From Medicago truncatula (Eukaryota; Streptophyta; Magnoliopsida; Fabales; Fabaceae): a DNA stretch of 64,000 nt. Shown here in pieces: positions 21,814-33,492 of this stretch; the stretch's first letter is position 1, and each line of letters starts with the position of its first letter. Made by a program: the position numbers and the translations under genes. The notes below the pieces were generated by a model. It did no database searches. It was not told the DNA's origin and saw only the letters and a list, made by a program, of their open reading frames with translations. The DNA is taken from NCBI RefSeq assembly GCF_003473485.1, contig NC_053048.1:47194255-47258254 (forward strand). Reading direction: 5' to 3'.

Positions 21814-24800
21814 TTAAGGTGATGGAGAGCGACGATTGTTGTCATCATCCTCCTCTACGGGGCTCCTATCCTCATCCCTGGGGCTGCGGCTGCGGCTTCT
21901 GCTGCGCCCATTAGCCTTAGGGCTATCATCATTGTCCCTTGAGGGGCTTCTGCTCTTCACTCTAGCACCATCACTGTAATCAGACCCATCTTGGGTTGCA
22001 ACCACCCTATCATTCCCAGGAGATGTGCTCTTTTGTGGACTGCCTTCAGGAGATCGACTATACTTCCTTGACTTGGAGGGCGGAGGACTCCGTGATCTAT
22101 CTGAAGCAACCGGGCTTCGATCTCTTCTGACAGGAGATCTTGATCGGCTGGAAAGAACAAGAGCACCCAATGTTCAGCTTATAAGTAAAGAACAATTATG
22201 TGTACTTAAGTAAAAGCAAATAATCTTGGACTATTTACTGCTTTCAAGTACTGACCTATAGCTGCGAGCCGGGCTGTAGCTTCTGTCACGGCTTCTGCCT
22301 CTCCTAGGAGAACGAGACCTGGCTGGAGATCGAGACCTGGCTGGAGAACGTGACCTGCCTGGAGAACGTGAAACACTTCGTGCATGTCTGCTGCTAGAAC
22401 AAGTCAAATTGAAATCATCAGTTGAAGGCTCAGAAAATCCATTAGAAAGCATTGTTGCAATGAACAGATCAAGAATAAATTAACATTACAGCACCAGTGT
22501 GCTTGGAACCCCAACACCATGGCCTACCTCAATTTTTTTGGACTGTTCTTGCAGTTCTTTTCGATATGACCTCTCTCCCCACAGCGGTAACACTTGTTCT
22601 TCCAATCCCCAGCTTTGCAATCTCGAGCCCAGTGGCCATCAATGCCACAGTTAAAGCAGCGTCCAGATCCAGGAGGTGGACCTCGACCCAAATATTCCCT
22701 AGAATCCCGAGAATCACGGGAACCCCGAGGAACCTGAATGGTTTAAAGCCCCAAAAAAAAATAGCAACATCATCAGAAATACCAGGGAACAAGTGCAAAT
22801 GATTTTATGTGAAGTATTTAAGCCAACAGTCAAAGTAAAGCATAAATTCAAGCCATAAAAATAAAAGACAACAGACCAACAATGTAATCATAAATTAATC
22901 ACTTTTTATTGTGCTGCTAATGTTGTCATTAACGTAATTACTTTTTATTATGCTGCTATATAGCAAGAGGAAGAGTTAGTTACCAATTCCAAAACCAAAA
23001 TAAAGCTAGTAAACCTCCTTGAAAATTACAAAGTTAAATTGAAGGCTCTTCTATTCATCTTCAAGGGATAATCCCAATTAGAAATTTAAAACAGAATGTG
23101 CCAAAAAGCAAGAATAGTGAACTATAAGACAATAAGGATTATCAAAGAGTTAGTTACCAATTCCAAAACCAAAATAAAGCTAGTAAACCTCCTTGAAAAT
23201 TACAAAGTTAAATTGAAGGCTCTTCTATTCATCTTCAAGGGATAATCCCAATTAGAAATTTAAAACAGAATGTGCCAAAAAGCAAGAATAGTGAACTATA
23301 AGACAATAAGGATATCAAAGAGTTAGTTACCAATTCCAAAACCAAAATAAAGCTAGTAAACCTCATTGAAAATTACAAAGTTAAATTGAAGGCTCTTCTA
23401 TTCATCTTCAAGGGATAATCCCAATTAGAAATTTAAAACAGAATGTGCCAAAAAGCAAGAATAGTGAACTATAAGACAATAAGGATATCAAAAAGCAAAA
23501 ATATCCCTTGCATACAGATATACAGACATACAGATATCGGACAGACATACAGATAAGCATCCCTTGCAAATTGCCAATACTATCTCCGGAATCAAATAAA
23601 AGCAAAAATTGGTCAAATAAAGGTGATGAATTTGGTCCTAATTTTGGACCAATTAGGACAAAATTCAAAAACTATCTTTGACATAAAATTTGGACCAAAT
23701 TCATAAACTTCCTTTGACCAATTTTTGCTTATATATGAAATCAAAGGGAGTGTGTAATTATATGCGACTATCAGATTAGACACTCGTCAAATATATACAT
23801 GGATGGAGCAAGCACTTTCAAATGAAACATCTAAAGCATCAGCATTAAAAAGGAACATCAATACAAAAAAAAAAAAAAAATCCTTGAAAGCTAATTATAA
23901 AAGAGACATAACAAAGAAACAAAAAAAAAAGGTGTAATAAGTACAGCCGGAAATTAATTCCTACCCCTTTTGCAAATTCCACAATAAGACGACTTCCATC
24001 AATATCACGACCATCCAAATTGTATCTTGCATCATCAGCATCTCGAGGATCTCTAAATTCCTGCTCAAAATATGTAAGGAACAAGCCACAAAAGTAACAC
24101 AAATCTTACCGCACAATCTATAATTGAACTCCCCCCGAGTAGAGATAATAGAAGCCACCTTTGGGCAGAGCAAAGAACAGAAATCAAAGTGAAAATAAAA
24201 AAGTAACAAACACGGGAAAGGGTAAGAACTTACAACAAAGGCGTAATCATGCTTCATATCCACATCTCGAACGCTGCGGAAATGGTTTCCATAAACAGTA
24301 AGGCCATCATTACTTAACTACTGGAACTGTATGATACTTCGCCCCTCAAAGACGAACTAAACACCAGTTTGTGATTGTTGCCAATTCCATAAAAACACGC
24401 AATAACATTACAGAAAGAATCGCCAAAGTCAACACTCAGGTAGGAATTTCCACCAATTACACCAAGATTACACCAAGGCCACCCTCCCACCACAGACCTC
24501 CGGGTTTAGTGAAAACCCAAAAACCTTCAACAAGATCATTTAAGTTAAAAATGACACCTGTGGGATACGGTTCCCACGCATAACATGAGGTATAACCAAC
24601 ATAAATCCAAGCCCAAAACAAAGCTTGGAAAGAACCTGTATATTGTTCCCTAACTTTAGAAATAGGGCCTATTTGGATTGGCTTAGTTGAGCTTATCTAC
24701 TGAATTAAGTTTAGTGAGACTGTTGAAGAAATTTTTTGAAAACAGCTTTTGACTATTTTAATAAGCTTTTTTGAGTTTATTTTCATAAGTTCTCCAATAT

Positions 24801-25354
24801 AGGTTATGAAAACAACTTGCAACATATACAAAAAGAATTTAACTTTATTTCATCTATTATTAACGAAATAGCTTATAGCTTATGTAAGCATATACATAAG
24901 CTGCAAATAAGTTGTTTATCCAAACAGGCCCACAGACAATGGCACCCCATGCCAAACCCATCACTAATCTAGCTCGGTTGCAAATCAACAAAGGAAGTGA
25001 CACAAGGAGACATGGTAATAATTTTCCATTCATAAATTGGTAAAGCCTAAACAAATCCGACAAACACAACAAGGTCTGGGATCTCCTCTAATAGTCTAGG
25101 AATTAGATACACAACCAGACATGGAATGTGATAGAACTAACAATTGCACACAAAATAATACAAAAGACAAAAATTGCATAAAGCAAAACCCAATTAAACA
25201 ATTGTGAATGCAATTGAAATTAAATCAGTGTAAAACTTGAAAATTACCTTCCATATCTGCTGAAGACCCGCTCCAGATCACGGGAACGAGTTCGTGAAGA
25301 CAAACGACCCACATAGAGGCGGGTATTGCCATACTTATCATCGTAGCGAGGCAT
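21814..25354 (-). CDS. RS2Z33: RS2Z-type SR splicing factor (RRM + two zinc knuckles)
   Basis: Six coding exons on the minus strand (25354-25248, 24273-24234, 24060-23965, 22733-22528, 22393-22256, 22147-21814) sum to 921 nt, 306 residues. Residues 1-80 are an RRM: RNP2 RLYVGRL (12-18) and RNP1 DYAFVEF (about 45-51), beginning [16 protein letters not shown]. Two CCHC zinc knuckles follow, [14 protein letters not shown] (107-120) and [14 protein letters not shown] (129-142). The rest is an RS domain with RSRSP repeats and an acidic Ser/Pro tail. This layout is diagnostic of the plant RS2Z subfamily (RS2Z32/33), which acts in spliceosome assembly and alternative splicing. A 5'UTR intron spans 25371-25744. 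The long RRM-splitting introns (974 and 1230 nt) are typical; RS2Z33 in Arabidopsis is reported to autoregulate by alternative splicing. The exon 1/2 joint gives Ser where Arabidopsis has Arg (YGSVRDVDM). Confidence 0.95.
22971..23492. repeat. Triplicated 174-bp tandem repeat in an RS2Z intron
   Basis: Three consecutive, nearly identical units start at about 22971, 23145 and 23318 with AAGAGTTAGTTACCAATTCC (period 174, then 173). They lie inside the 1230-nt intron between coding exons 3 and 4. Differences are a few single bases and a one-base indel, so the triplication is recent. Confidence 0.93.
24665..24931. mobile_element. hAT-like MITE in RS2Z intron 1
   Basis: It starts GGGCCTATTTGGATTGGCTT and ends GTTGTTTATCCAAACAGGCCC, forming about 14-bp inverted ends. 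The interior shares GAGCTTATCTACTGA, GTGAGACTGTTGA and ATAGCTTATAGCTTATG with the element at 18468-18690. It lies within the first coding intron of the SR-protein gene. Confidence 0.8.
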
Positions 25355-25809
25355 TGTCGATATCTTCTAGCTGTATGCAATCAATAACTGAAATTGGGTT
25401 ATGAATCAACAAAGTGATTGGAAACAAAAAAAAAAATCTCTTTTTCTCTTGATGGTAAAGTAGATAAACAGTTGAAATTAAACACCCAAAAAAAAATACG
25501 AGCATAGATAGATATTGTCTAGATCTAATTGAAATCAAGCTACGAAATTTAAATCGAAAAACAGAGAAATACAAACCGATCGATGAAATTGGAAACTGGG
25601 AATTGAATGGTTAAAGGGTGAATCAATTGAAGGCGATATGCATGCAATTACAAGATCCGATGGAAAAATAAAAAATTGAAAGGGAATAGGAAAATGAAAT
25701 TGAATTGAATTGGGGAAAAGAGAGAAGAGAATGAGGATTGGTACCTTGGAGGAGATTGCCGAAAACCTAACACTTTGAAACTGGATCGGCTTCTTACCTT
25801 GCGTTTCAC

Positions 25810-25817
25810 TATTTATA
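25810..25817 (-). promoter_or_regulatory. Candidate TATA box of the RS2Z gene
   Basis: TATAAATA on the minus strand lies about 65 bp before the end of the proposed 5'UTR exon (25745 upward), whose donor is AAG|GTACC at 25745/25744. The transcript would start near 25780 and be spliced (25371-25744) before the ATG. Confidence 0.5.
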
Positions 25818-25829
25818 TCAAGTGCGCTG

Positions 25830-26667
25830 CCAATGTCTTATTTTTGGAGTAAGTTGGGTACATGGGCCTAGTGGGCTTCTTATGATACGATCTTATAATG
25901 GGATCTTCTGCGATACATCACATAAATTTATTGTTTTAACGATCATTTTATAAAATAAAAAGTTATTTATCAATATTTATATTTTAGAAAATATCATTTT
26001 ATAAGAAAAACTATCATTTTATTATTTATAAGAATCATATTAAATTTTTAACATTTTCTCATAAAAAATCATAAATATTCTTTGTTATGAGTAACAAAAA
26101 AAAAAAAAATTATTTCGTCGACACTTTTGATAAATAGATTCAATATTATAATTGTTAATGATAGAATACAATTGTTTTTCTTAAAAAAGCAACTCGTTTA
26201 ATTATTTAATTTAACGATTTGGTGTACCGGTACACTCAAATTTTTTAGTATACCATAAAATTTGTCTCTTATAATAAGGACCGTGTTCTTTTTCCACCTT
26301 GCGAGGTCTCACGCGCCCTATATAGTTCGGATTTTAGAATCCAAACTTCATAAAAACCCTATAAACCTTTAAAAACACGTTGAAATATTTCAAATCTTAA
26401 TATCTAAAAAGGTGTGCAAGAAACTCGTAGGGTGGACAAAGTAATGACCTATAATAGGATATTTGCCAAAAATAAAATAGCTTAGTAACTTGTACTTGCA
26501 CCATAAACATTTATTATTCTGACCCTATAGTCGATTTGTTCTTTGTGGTTTTGTGAAACAATTGTTGAGTGTCGGATTGATGTTGAGAGTATACTTTTAA
26601 TCGCTATAGTTGTGGTTTGATTGACTTTGGTGTATACTTTATAAATTCACCTACATGAATACATAAA
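25830..26667. other. Intergenic DNA, nothing recognised
   Basis: AT-rich with no ORF of note. It separates the RS2Z promoter from the MITE at 26668. Confidence 0.5.
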
Positions 26668-27011
26668 GGTTAAAATATGTATTTCATCCTTGCAATTAGG
26701 GGTCGTTTAAAAATTGGTCTTTGTATTCGCTAATCCTTGCAATTTACCTTTGTATTGTTTAATCATTTAAAATTTCGTCCCTCTCCCCACTTAATCAATG
26801 CCACGTCACTAATTTGATGACGTGGCAATCACTGTCACACATGAAATTCCAATTTTACCCCGGGGTTTTCAATTCTTTCTTCAATTTCACGTGGCAATGG
26901 ACGAAATTTTAAATGATTAATGATTGCAAGGCTAGTTTGCAAGGATTGGCGAATACATGGACCAATTTTTAAACGACTCCTAATTGCAAGGATGAAATAC
27001 ATATTTAAGCC
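26668..27011. mobile_element. Long-TIR MITE (MULE-like)
   Basis: The left arm 26668-26742 (GGTTAAAATATGTATTTCAT ...) and the right arm 26938-27011 are inverse complements at about 90% over 74 bp, sharing CCTTGCAATTAGG and GTCGTTTAAAAATTGGTC. The 195-bp interior is non-coding and includes GATGACGTGGCA-like phrases seen in other elements of the window. Confidence 0.85.
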
Positions 27012-27019
27012 ATACGAAA

Positions 27020-28600
27020 ATGGTCGTGTTTAGCAATGACGGATCTAGGACCCACTTTCCAATATCTACCACACACCTATTTTTTTGGTTCGACAATAGA
27101 AATAATCTTGAAAAAACTATGTGGTTGTGTTTCTCCTACCCAAACTTCATTTCAAAACCAGATATTAACGTCATTACCAACTTTTCTCCCGACTACTTTA
27201 TAGAATCAGTTTCCCCTTCGTCTAATAAGGTCACCTTGCTCAAGTCTCTCCACCATATTGAATATTTCTTATTCATTCCAATCCTACTTGCTTTCAATAC
27301 CTTCTTCCAAAAGAAGAAAAACATATGCTTCGTTATCATGCACCACTTCCATTTAGATAAATTAGTATGTTGAAAATCACCAAATCCTTCACTCCTAACT
27401 CACCACATAACTTTGGCCTACACGCCTCACTCCATTTTACTCAACTTGTTTTTGTTTTCCTCTGTCACCCTTCCCCACAAAAACTTCCTTTGCGGCGAGT
27501 TAGGCGTGAAGGAACTGATCGAGTTCAACAAACTCATTTTTCTAAATGGAAGAAATGTATAATAACTAAACAATTTTTTTTTCCTTATAGAAAAAGGACA
27601 ATTTCGAGGTAAACACAACTTGATATTCTAAAAGGTGACATGTAGAATGTTGGGATCAATCCCAATACTAGATTAATAAAAACCACACTTCCTCCAAAAT
27701 TAACATATCTACTCCTCTAAGAATGTAACCTTTATTTATTGCCTCTACCATCGGGTTTCACGTTGAAGCTCTTCTTGAATTTGCTCCACCAGATGGCCAA
27801 GATAAGTAAACAAAAAAATTCTCACTTTGCAACTCATAATCTTCGTTACTTCCTCTACATTTTGCAAAATTAACATTTAACCCGAACATTAATTAAATCC
27901 ACTTAAATATTACCTTCATTGCTCAAAGATTATCGATACAAATCTCACCAATGAATAAAGTATCATCAACATAATGTGGATGAGATACAACCACCTCCGG
28001 ATTCTCCACTAGGAACCCTTTACAATATTTATATCCTACCGCTTTTCTCATTAATGATCCTCAACCCCTCCGCCACCAAAAGGATAAGAACTATGCCAGC
28101 TATCCTACCGCTTTTAAACCTCTACTTATAGCAATTTCCTCCCTTAGATTTCCATACACCAAAACCGGCAAACTACCAGAGAAAACACAAGCCCGTATCC
28201 AACCAACCCATCCACCTATCGTCAAAGCCAACTCCCTAAACATATATTAAAAAAATTCCAACCAACTGAATTGTAAGTTTCTTCAACATCTACAGATTAA
28301 GCTATTCTTTTAACCTTTTCGCACAAACCAAATTCCTGAACAACCAACACTCCATGCACCAAATACCCCCCTTTTATAAATGCCGATTAATTCTTTGAAA
28401 GCAAGTCTGTGGTCATTACCTGAGTCTCTTTGCCAATACCTTATAGAAATCAATACCTTAGGCCGGCGATTCTACTTCCTCAATAGGGAAGATGAAACCG
28501 GCACATACTCGAAGCTAAATATAGAAGCAATGCAGAGTGGTCCCTTACGTCTCATTGTGTGTTGTGAAGTTTTTGTCAACTAGGTACATAATGTGCCACA
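27020..28600 (-). mobile_element. LINE (non-LTR retrotransposon) reverse-transcriptase remnant
   Basis: Minus-strand translation, across many frameshifts and stops, gives DVEETYNSVGWNF (compare 'DFEKAYDSVDW'), ISRGLK, LVAEGL, then VVVSHPHYVDDTLFIGE. The last is the reverse-transcriptase active-site motif, with YVDD in the place of the usual Y/FADD. Further on it gives NVNFAKCRGSN, GGANSRRAS and KFLWGRVTEENK (compare 'REFLWGG'). The segment lacks an endonuclease domain and an intact frame, so it is a dead 5'-truncated copy. A short stretch at about 27497-27560 repeats, in the opposite orientation, the sequence at 27367-27425 (GELGVK-type coding on the plus strand), showing a local inversion/duplication. 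Confidence 0.75.
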
Positions 28601-29368
28601 TAATCGAGTTGAACTATTGATAGAGCGACTTAATTAATCAATGTTCAGTAAAGTTAGAGATCAATTAGAAATTTCTCTAAAATAAGGGACGAGGTGATTC
28701 ATGTGTTAAAAGTCATGAACATTTTAGAGTATGAGTGCTATCTGACATCTAAATTTGCAGTGATATTTGAGGTAAACGAAAACTACTAGAAAATTAAAGA
28801 TTAAGCATGAAAATAAATTGAGGATATATATAAATTAAGGAAAATTCTACGGTGAAGTTATGAGAATGACTTTTCTGGTGAAGTTAAATGATTAATCATT
28901 AAGTATTTATGTATTGTGTCATTATATCTTTACTTATTACAATTTGTGTCCCTAATTAAATAAAAATTAAACATAGATTATCATTTGTGCACTAAGATTG
29001 AAATTTCCCTTAATATTTTGTATGCGGACTGATTTGTAATAAGGTAAAGTTTAGTTTTAGAGTGGTGCACTAGCAGGACACTAGACATGACATTTGCAGT
29101 TATATTATTAGCTAAAAAAAATAACTTTTTCAATACTTAAAAAAAAAAAAAAAAAAAAATTGCACCGTAGAAGCCCCAATTAATTAATCCAACTAAAAAA
29201 TAAAATTATACTAGAAATACAATCATCATCTTTTTTTAAAAGAAAAGCACAAGATCACCGTTGATAATTAAACTAGCCTTAATCACAATGATACATGAAC
29301 CTATTTGTAATATTGTTTTCATGCTACAATACTCTCTCAATATGATTATTACAATATGATTTTTGTGT
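28601..29368. other. Intergenic DNA and 3' region of the ABCG gene
   Basis: AT-rich with an A-run at about 29140-29159. No gene. The ABCG 3'UTR probably occupies the last 150-200 bp. Confidence 0.45.
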
Positions 29369-31621
29369 CTATTTCCTCTTGTTCTTGCTCCCAAATAGCA
29401 ACGCCAAGTAAAAGAGGAAGCGAAAGAAGAATCCCAGAGCAATGGTGATGAACAAGCAGTTCCATTTACTAAGTTGTGTGACTCCTTGCTGCTTCAGTAT
29501 ATCAGCTCCAGTAACAACACAAGTAGAACTCGTTATGTTAGTCCCTAGTGTACTACTCAAGCTCTTCAACAGCTCAACCTTCAAACTCCCTGGGACATCA
29601 CCAAGCGGAGTGTTATCAAACATCTGAATCCCTTTGACGAAGCACCTTGGTGGCTTAATATCAAACTCATTCTGAAGCACTCCTTCAAAAGGGTACTTCA
29701 CCAGTGATAGGTAATGGAACCATATCCAGTAAGGTGGAATCCTATCCCTACTTATGAAGAATCCACTGAAGAGAAGAAAGTAAGCTAAAATAGCAACCAC
29801 AACGGTGAAACCAAGCATCACATGCGAAACAACGCCGGAGAGGAACGTGACGAAGGAGCTCCCAGCCCAGAAGGAAGCTAAAATGGTGAAAAAGTAAAAG
29901 AGGAAACCAGATGTCCCGCCGGCAAGTCCAACAGACCAAAAAGTGGTGACGGAGAAGGCGAAGGAGAGGAAGATGAGTGCAGGGAGAGAGATGATGGAGT
30001 GTGCAAGGACATAGGAAGAACGACGGTAAGCGTTGTAAGCAGTTTCTCTCATGAAAATGTAACGCTCTTGAAGGAAAACGGGGATAGCTTCAGCACAAGT
30101 GTAGAAGGTTGTTGACATGGCAAAGGCGAAGAAACCCAAACGCTCTTGAACACCTTTTGGTGAATCGTCAAGACGGTAAAAGATGGTGGCCAAGATTCCT
30201 CCGGTAACCAGAACTGCACCGAGACGGATTCCGAATAATTCCGGCATCCGTCTTGAGTTTAGTAGAGACCGTTTTCCAATAACCGCCATTTCAATCCAAA
30301 ACGGATTTGCAAAAGTGGCAACTGAGGACGCAATTGAGTTACCGTTGCCATTACCACCGTTAGTTCCTGAGACTAATTTCCCTCTTGAGATACTCGCACT
30401 GATGGCGTCTTTTAACGACATTTTAGGTCCGTTAACGGCAGTTACAGATGCTGGTTTATACTTTAACTGCCATGACTTGTTGAACTCTACAAGGCTTTTT
30501 GTTCCTCCGGGATTTTCTTCAAGCTCACGGATTAGATCCAGTGCGAATTCTGTCTTGTTCTCGTTTTCTGGTATGGGATGGCCGAATTCATGGAAAAAAC
30601 TAGGGAGGTTCGCCGGAGAGCCGCTGTAGACGGTTTGTCCATGGGAAAGGAAGATCAAACGGTCTAACAAACCGAGGATTCTGTAGCTTGGTTGATGAAC
30701 GGTCATCATGACGATGCTACCGCTCTGAGCAATTCTCTGCAAAACCTTCACCACCATGTAAGCGCTTGTAGAGTCAAGTCCAGAGGTTGGTTCATCCAAG
30801 AACAAAATGATTGGATCGTGGATGATGTCTGTGCCGATGGAGACACGGCGGCGTTCTCCACCGGAAACACCACGGTGACCTTCATCTCCGATGACAGTTG
30901 AGGCAGCGTTGCGGAGACCGAGCTGGTCGATGAGTGCTTGGACACGAGCTTTTTTCTTTGATTTGGAGAGAGAGCGAGGGAGACGAAACTCAGCAGAGAA
31001 CATGAGAGTTTCTTCCACGGTGAGCATGGGGAAGAGAAGATCGTCTTGCATGACATAAGCTGATATAACCTTTTGAAGACTTGACTCCAAAACGTCACCG
31101 TTTAGAGTTACAGTGCCTTTGAGAGACTCTTTGGAAATTCTGTCAGCGAGAGCGTCGATGAGAGTTGACTTGCCGGAGCCACTTGCACCAAGAACTGCCA
31201 TGATTTCACCGTCTCTTGCTTCACCGGAGATATCATTGAGGAGAATCTTGGTGCCGTTTGGTTTTGTAATTTCGGGTTCTTCATCTGTTGGAAGAGCACT
31301 TTTTTTGGAGGAGAAGCAAGTCATCTTTTTGTTGAGCTTTACACTGTAAGTTAAGTTGGTGAAAGAAAGGAAAAAAGGTGGGGGAATGGTGGTGGAAGAA
31401 GAAGATGAAGAAAGGTCAAGAACATGGTGAGGTTGAGGATTTTTGTTGTCGTTTTGAGCATCTTCGACGCGTTTAAGGAGTTCACCAAGCGTGGGAGAAA
31501 CATGAGTTCGTGTTCTTTGAGGATTAGGAACAAGTTCCATAGATTGGTTGAAGAAAGGAAGCATGTCGTGGTGGGAAACTTGGTCTGGAGGCGTGGGAGA
31601 TAAGTGAGACATAGGTTTCAT
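29369..31621 (-). CDS. ABCG2: ABCG half-transporter (WBC type, ABCG2/6/20-like)
   Basis: A single uninterrupted exon encodes 750 residues, usual for this intron-less subclade. The N-terminal nucleotide-binding domain has Walker [10 protein letters not shown] (about 145-153), Q-loop MQDD (191-194), ABC signature [10 protein letters not shown] (252-261), Walker [13 protein letters not shown] (272-283) and H-loop VHQPS (308-312). The C-terminal ABC2-type membrane domain begins near residue 440 (FANPFWIEM) and has about six helices, ending [20 protein letters not shown]. The reverse NBD-TMD order marks ABCG. The N-terminal leader with [13 protein letters not shown] is typical of Arabidopsis ABCG2/6/16/20, which export lipid or phenolic monomers for suberin and pollen wall. 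Being next to an RS2Z gene matches RS2Z33-ABCG2 (and RS2Z32-ABCG20) in Arabidopsis as I recall; the exact orthologue among these is inferred. It acts as a dimer in the plasma membrane. Confidence 0.93.
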   Translation of the reverse strand: MKPMSHLSPTPPDQVSHHDMLPFFNQSMELVPNPQRTRTHVSPTLGELLKRVEDAQNDNKNPQPHHVLDLSSSSSSTTIPPPFFLSFTNLTYSVKLNKKMTCFSSKKSALPTDEEPEITKPNGTKILLNDISGEARDGEIMAVLGASGSGKSTLIDALADRISKESLKGTVTLNGDVLESSLQKVISAYVMQDDLLFPMLTVEETLMFSAEFRLPRSLSKSKKKARVQALIDQLGLRNAASTVIGDEGHRGVSGGERRRVSIGTDIIHDPIILFLDEPTSGLDSTSAYMVVKVLQRIAQSGSIVMMTVHQPSYRILGLLDRLIFLSHGQTVYSGSPANLPSFFHEFGHPIPENENKTEFALDLIRELEENPGGTKSLVEFNKSWQLKYKPASVTAVNGPKMSLKDAISASISRGKLVSGTNGGNGNGNSIASSVATFANPFWIEMAVIGKRSLLNSRRMPELFGIRLGAVLVTGGILATIFYRLDDSPKGVQERLGFFAFAMSTTFYTCAEAIPVFLQERYIFMRETAYNAYRRSSYVLAHSIISLPALIFLSFAFSVTTFWSVGLAGGTSGFLFYFFTILASFWAGSSFVTFLSGVVSHVMLGFTVVVAILAYFLLFSGFFISRDRIPPYWIWFHYLSLVKYPFEGVLQNEFDIKPPRCFVKGIQMFDNTPLGDVPGSLKVELLKSLSSTLGTNITSSTCVVTGADILKQQGVTQLSKWNCLFITIALGFFFRFLFYLALLFGSKNKRK

Positions 31622-31711
31622 ATTGCATGCATGGGTGAGTCAATCAATCAATATGAATCATGAGATATGCATGATTCAACTTGCTTGAAGAGAATGGAAT
31701 TAATGGACTTG

Positions 31712-31719
31712 TATATATA
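31712..31719 (-). promoter_or_regulatory. Candidate TATA box of the ABCG gene
   Basis: TATATATA lies about 90 bp before the ATG on the minus strand, in the context CCTTTATATATACAAG, a good TATA position for a short 5'UTR of about 60 nt. Confidence 0.5.
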
Positions 31720-31739
31720 AAGGTAGATAAGATGATGAG

Positions 31740-33186
31740 TGGGTGTTTGGTAATTCAAAATAGTCCAACTCCAAACCCATACGTTGCTTGCATAATTTAA
31801 CTTAACTAGGATTGGATTAGCAGGTGCATGTGTAGGTAAGAGGAGTTGTGATATTTTTGCAAGCTACTACTATTAGCTAAGCTAGCTCTTTGACGCCATC
31901 TTACTACTTTACCGACAATCCTTAGTGCTACATTATTACTGCCTCAAACAACACTGTTTAAGCGGTTAAAATGAAGAGGAGTGCTATTCATCACAAGGTT
32001 GGTGGGTGGAAATAAAACTGATGGGCCCAGCTATCGTGGTCTTTTCTGAAAAATATATTTGTTGCATGCAGCAGCATTTCTCTAAAATTGTGTAACTATT
32101 ACTTTTTCATGTTTTAATTTCCATTTTCACAACAATGTTAGCTTGAAAGAAATAGAAAAAAAACGAGATTATATGCACCTTACATTATTACTTTTATGCG
32201 TTTAGCTTTGAACACAACTCAATCAAAATTATGTCTGCCTGCAGTCCTTTACATTTTGTTTGCACCGTTAGTCTTCAAGTTATGCACATTTTGTAATATT
32301 GTCCTTTCTATTATATTTGTGATTGTGCGAACCACAATTATTTTCACAGCTAGATATAAACAACGTTTGGATTTATCATGTCTTACATTGGAGATAAGTT
32401 GTTCATTATTTTAGGCTCACAAATTAGAATCATTAGAAAGACATTAATGTGAAATTTCAGATACCGCAGTTAAAAGTTGTTGGTTGTAGATGTTTATGGT
32501 GCGTTTGTTTCAAGTAATATTCATAGATTCCTCTTAATAAAATGATAGAAATATATTTGTTTTTTTTTTGTAGTGAGAAATATATTTGCATATGTTTGTT
32601 AGAAGTTTACTGAATTTTATTCCTGTCTATAAAATGTTTCTGGGAATAGAAAAAATATCCCAAAAAGAAATGGTGGGAATAAAGTTCCCATTAAGATGGA
32701 AATAAACTCATGTGTAACTACCTATTATAATCCATATTTTTATGGTTCTTAGGAATATTATAATGTTAACCAAATATCTTTTTTTTAAATACCTTAAAAT
32801 AAAATTCTCATCTTTATATTCCAAAAAATGTTATTACTAAGAATAAATTTGATACACTTGAAAGAGACACACCTTTAGATTTTAAGAAGAATTGAAGGGT
32901 GAAGAAATATGACATGTATGTGAGTTATCACATTATAGAAACGTCACACATGCTTTTTTTTAACATAACTTGTTAAAGAGACTAACATAACAAGTAAAAT
33001 GGTTGAGCTTAAAATGGTTAAACTTAAAAGGATCAGAGACATAGTTTTGCCTATATTCCCAATTTTACCAATTTATGTATACATTTTTTTTAGGGGATGT
33101 CTACATATTTTAAATCATCCTTAAAGTTCAAAGTCTTAAAGAAAATAAACTTTGCTGATAATCCTAGATACTAATGCATAATTTAA
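31740..33186. other. Intergenic DNA upstream of ABCG
   Basis: No gene. The 72-codon frame at 32196-32414 is hydrophobic translation of AT-rich DNA without a domain. A phrase GGTGCGTTTGTTTCAAGTAA at about 32500 could be one end of a hAT-like element, but its partner was not resolved. Confidence 0.4.
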
Positions 33187-33492
33187 GGTTAAATCAGTTT
33201 TTAACCTCTATAACAAATATCATAAATTTCACTTTTAATCCATCAATTTTTTTAGCAAGTTTTAATTTCAAATATTTTCCATCACGATTTTTTATTCATG
33301 GTTTTATGAAAAATTTGTAATTTTGTGGAAAATATTGTTATAATATTTTAAATTTCTCCGTAAAAATTTATTAAAAATAAAAAGTACATATGAGTTGACT
33401 TAAAAATAAAAACTAAAATTCGTGACGGAAAAATTAAAAGGACAAAAACTTACTAAATATATTTGTAGATCAAAAACTTATTTAACTCTTTA
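33187..33492. mobile_element. Degenerate MULE-type MITE
   Basis: The left part (AAGGTTAAATCAGTTTTTAA ... CACTTTTAATCC) and the right part (inverse of AGTTAAATAAGTTTTTGATC ... TTTTAATTTTTCCGTCACG) are diverged inverted ends of the same general type as 13588-14083. Decay is heavy and the boundaries are approximate. Confidence 0.5.

Noticed and set aside
30183..30629. 148-codon frame antisense to the ABCG gene
   Set aside because: Shadow of a conserved coding strand; the ABC signature, Walker motifs and full-length frame are on the minus strand.
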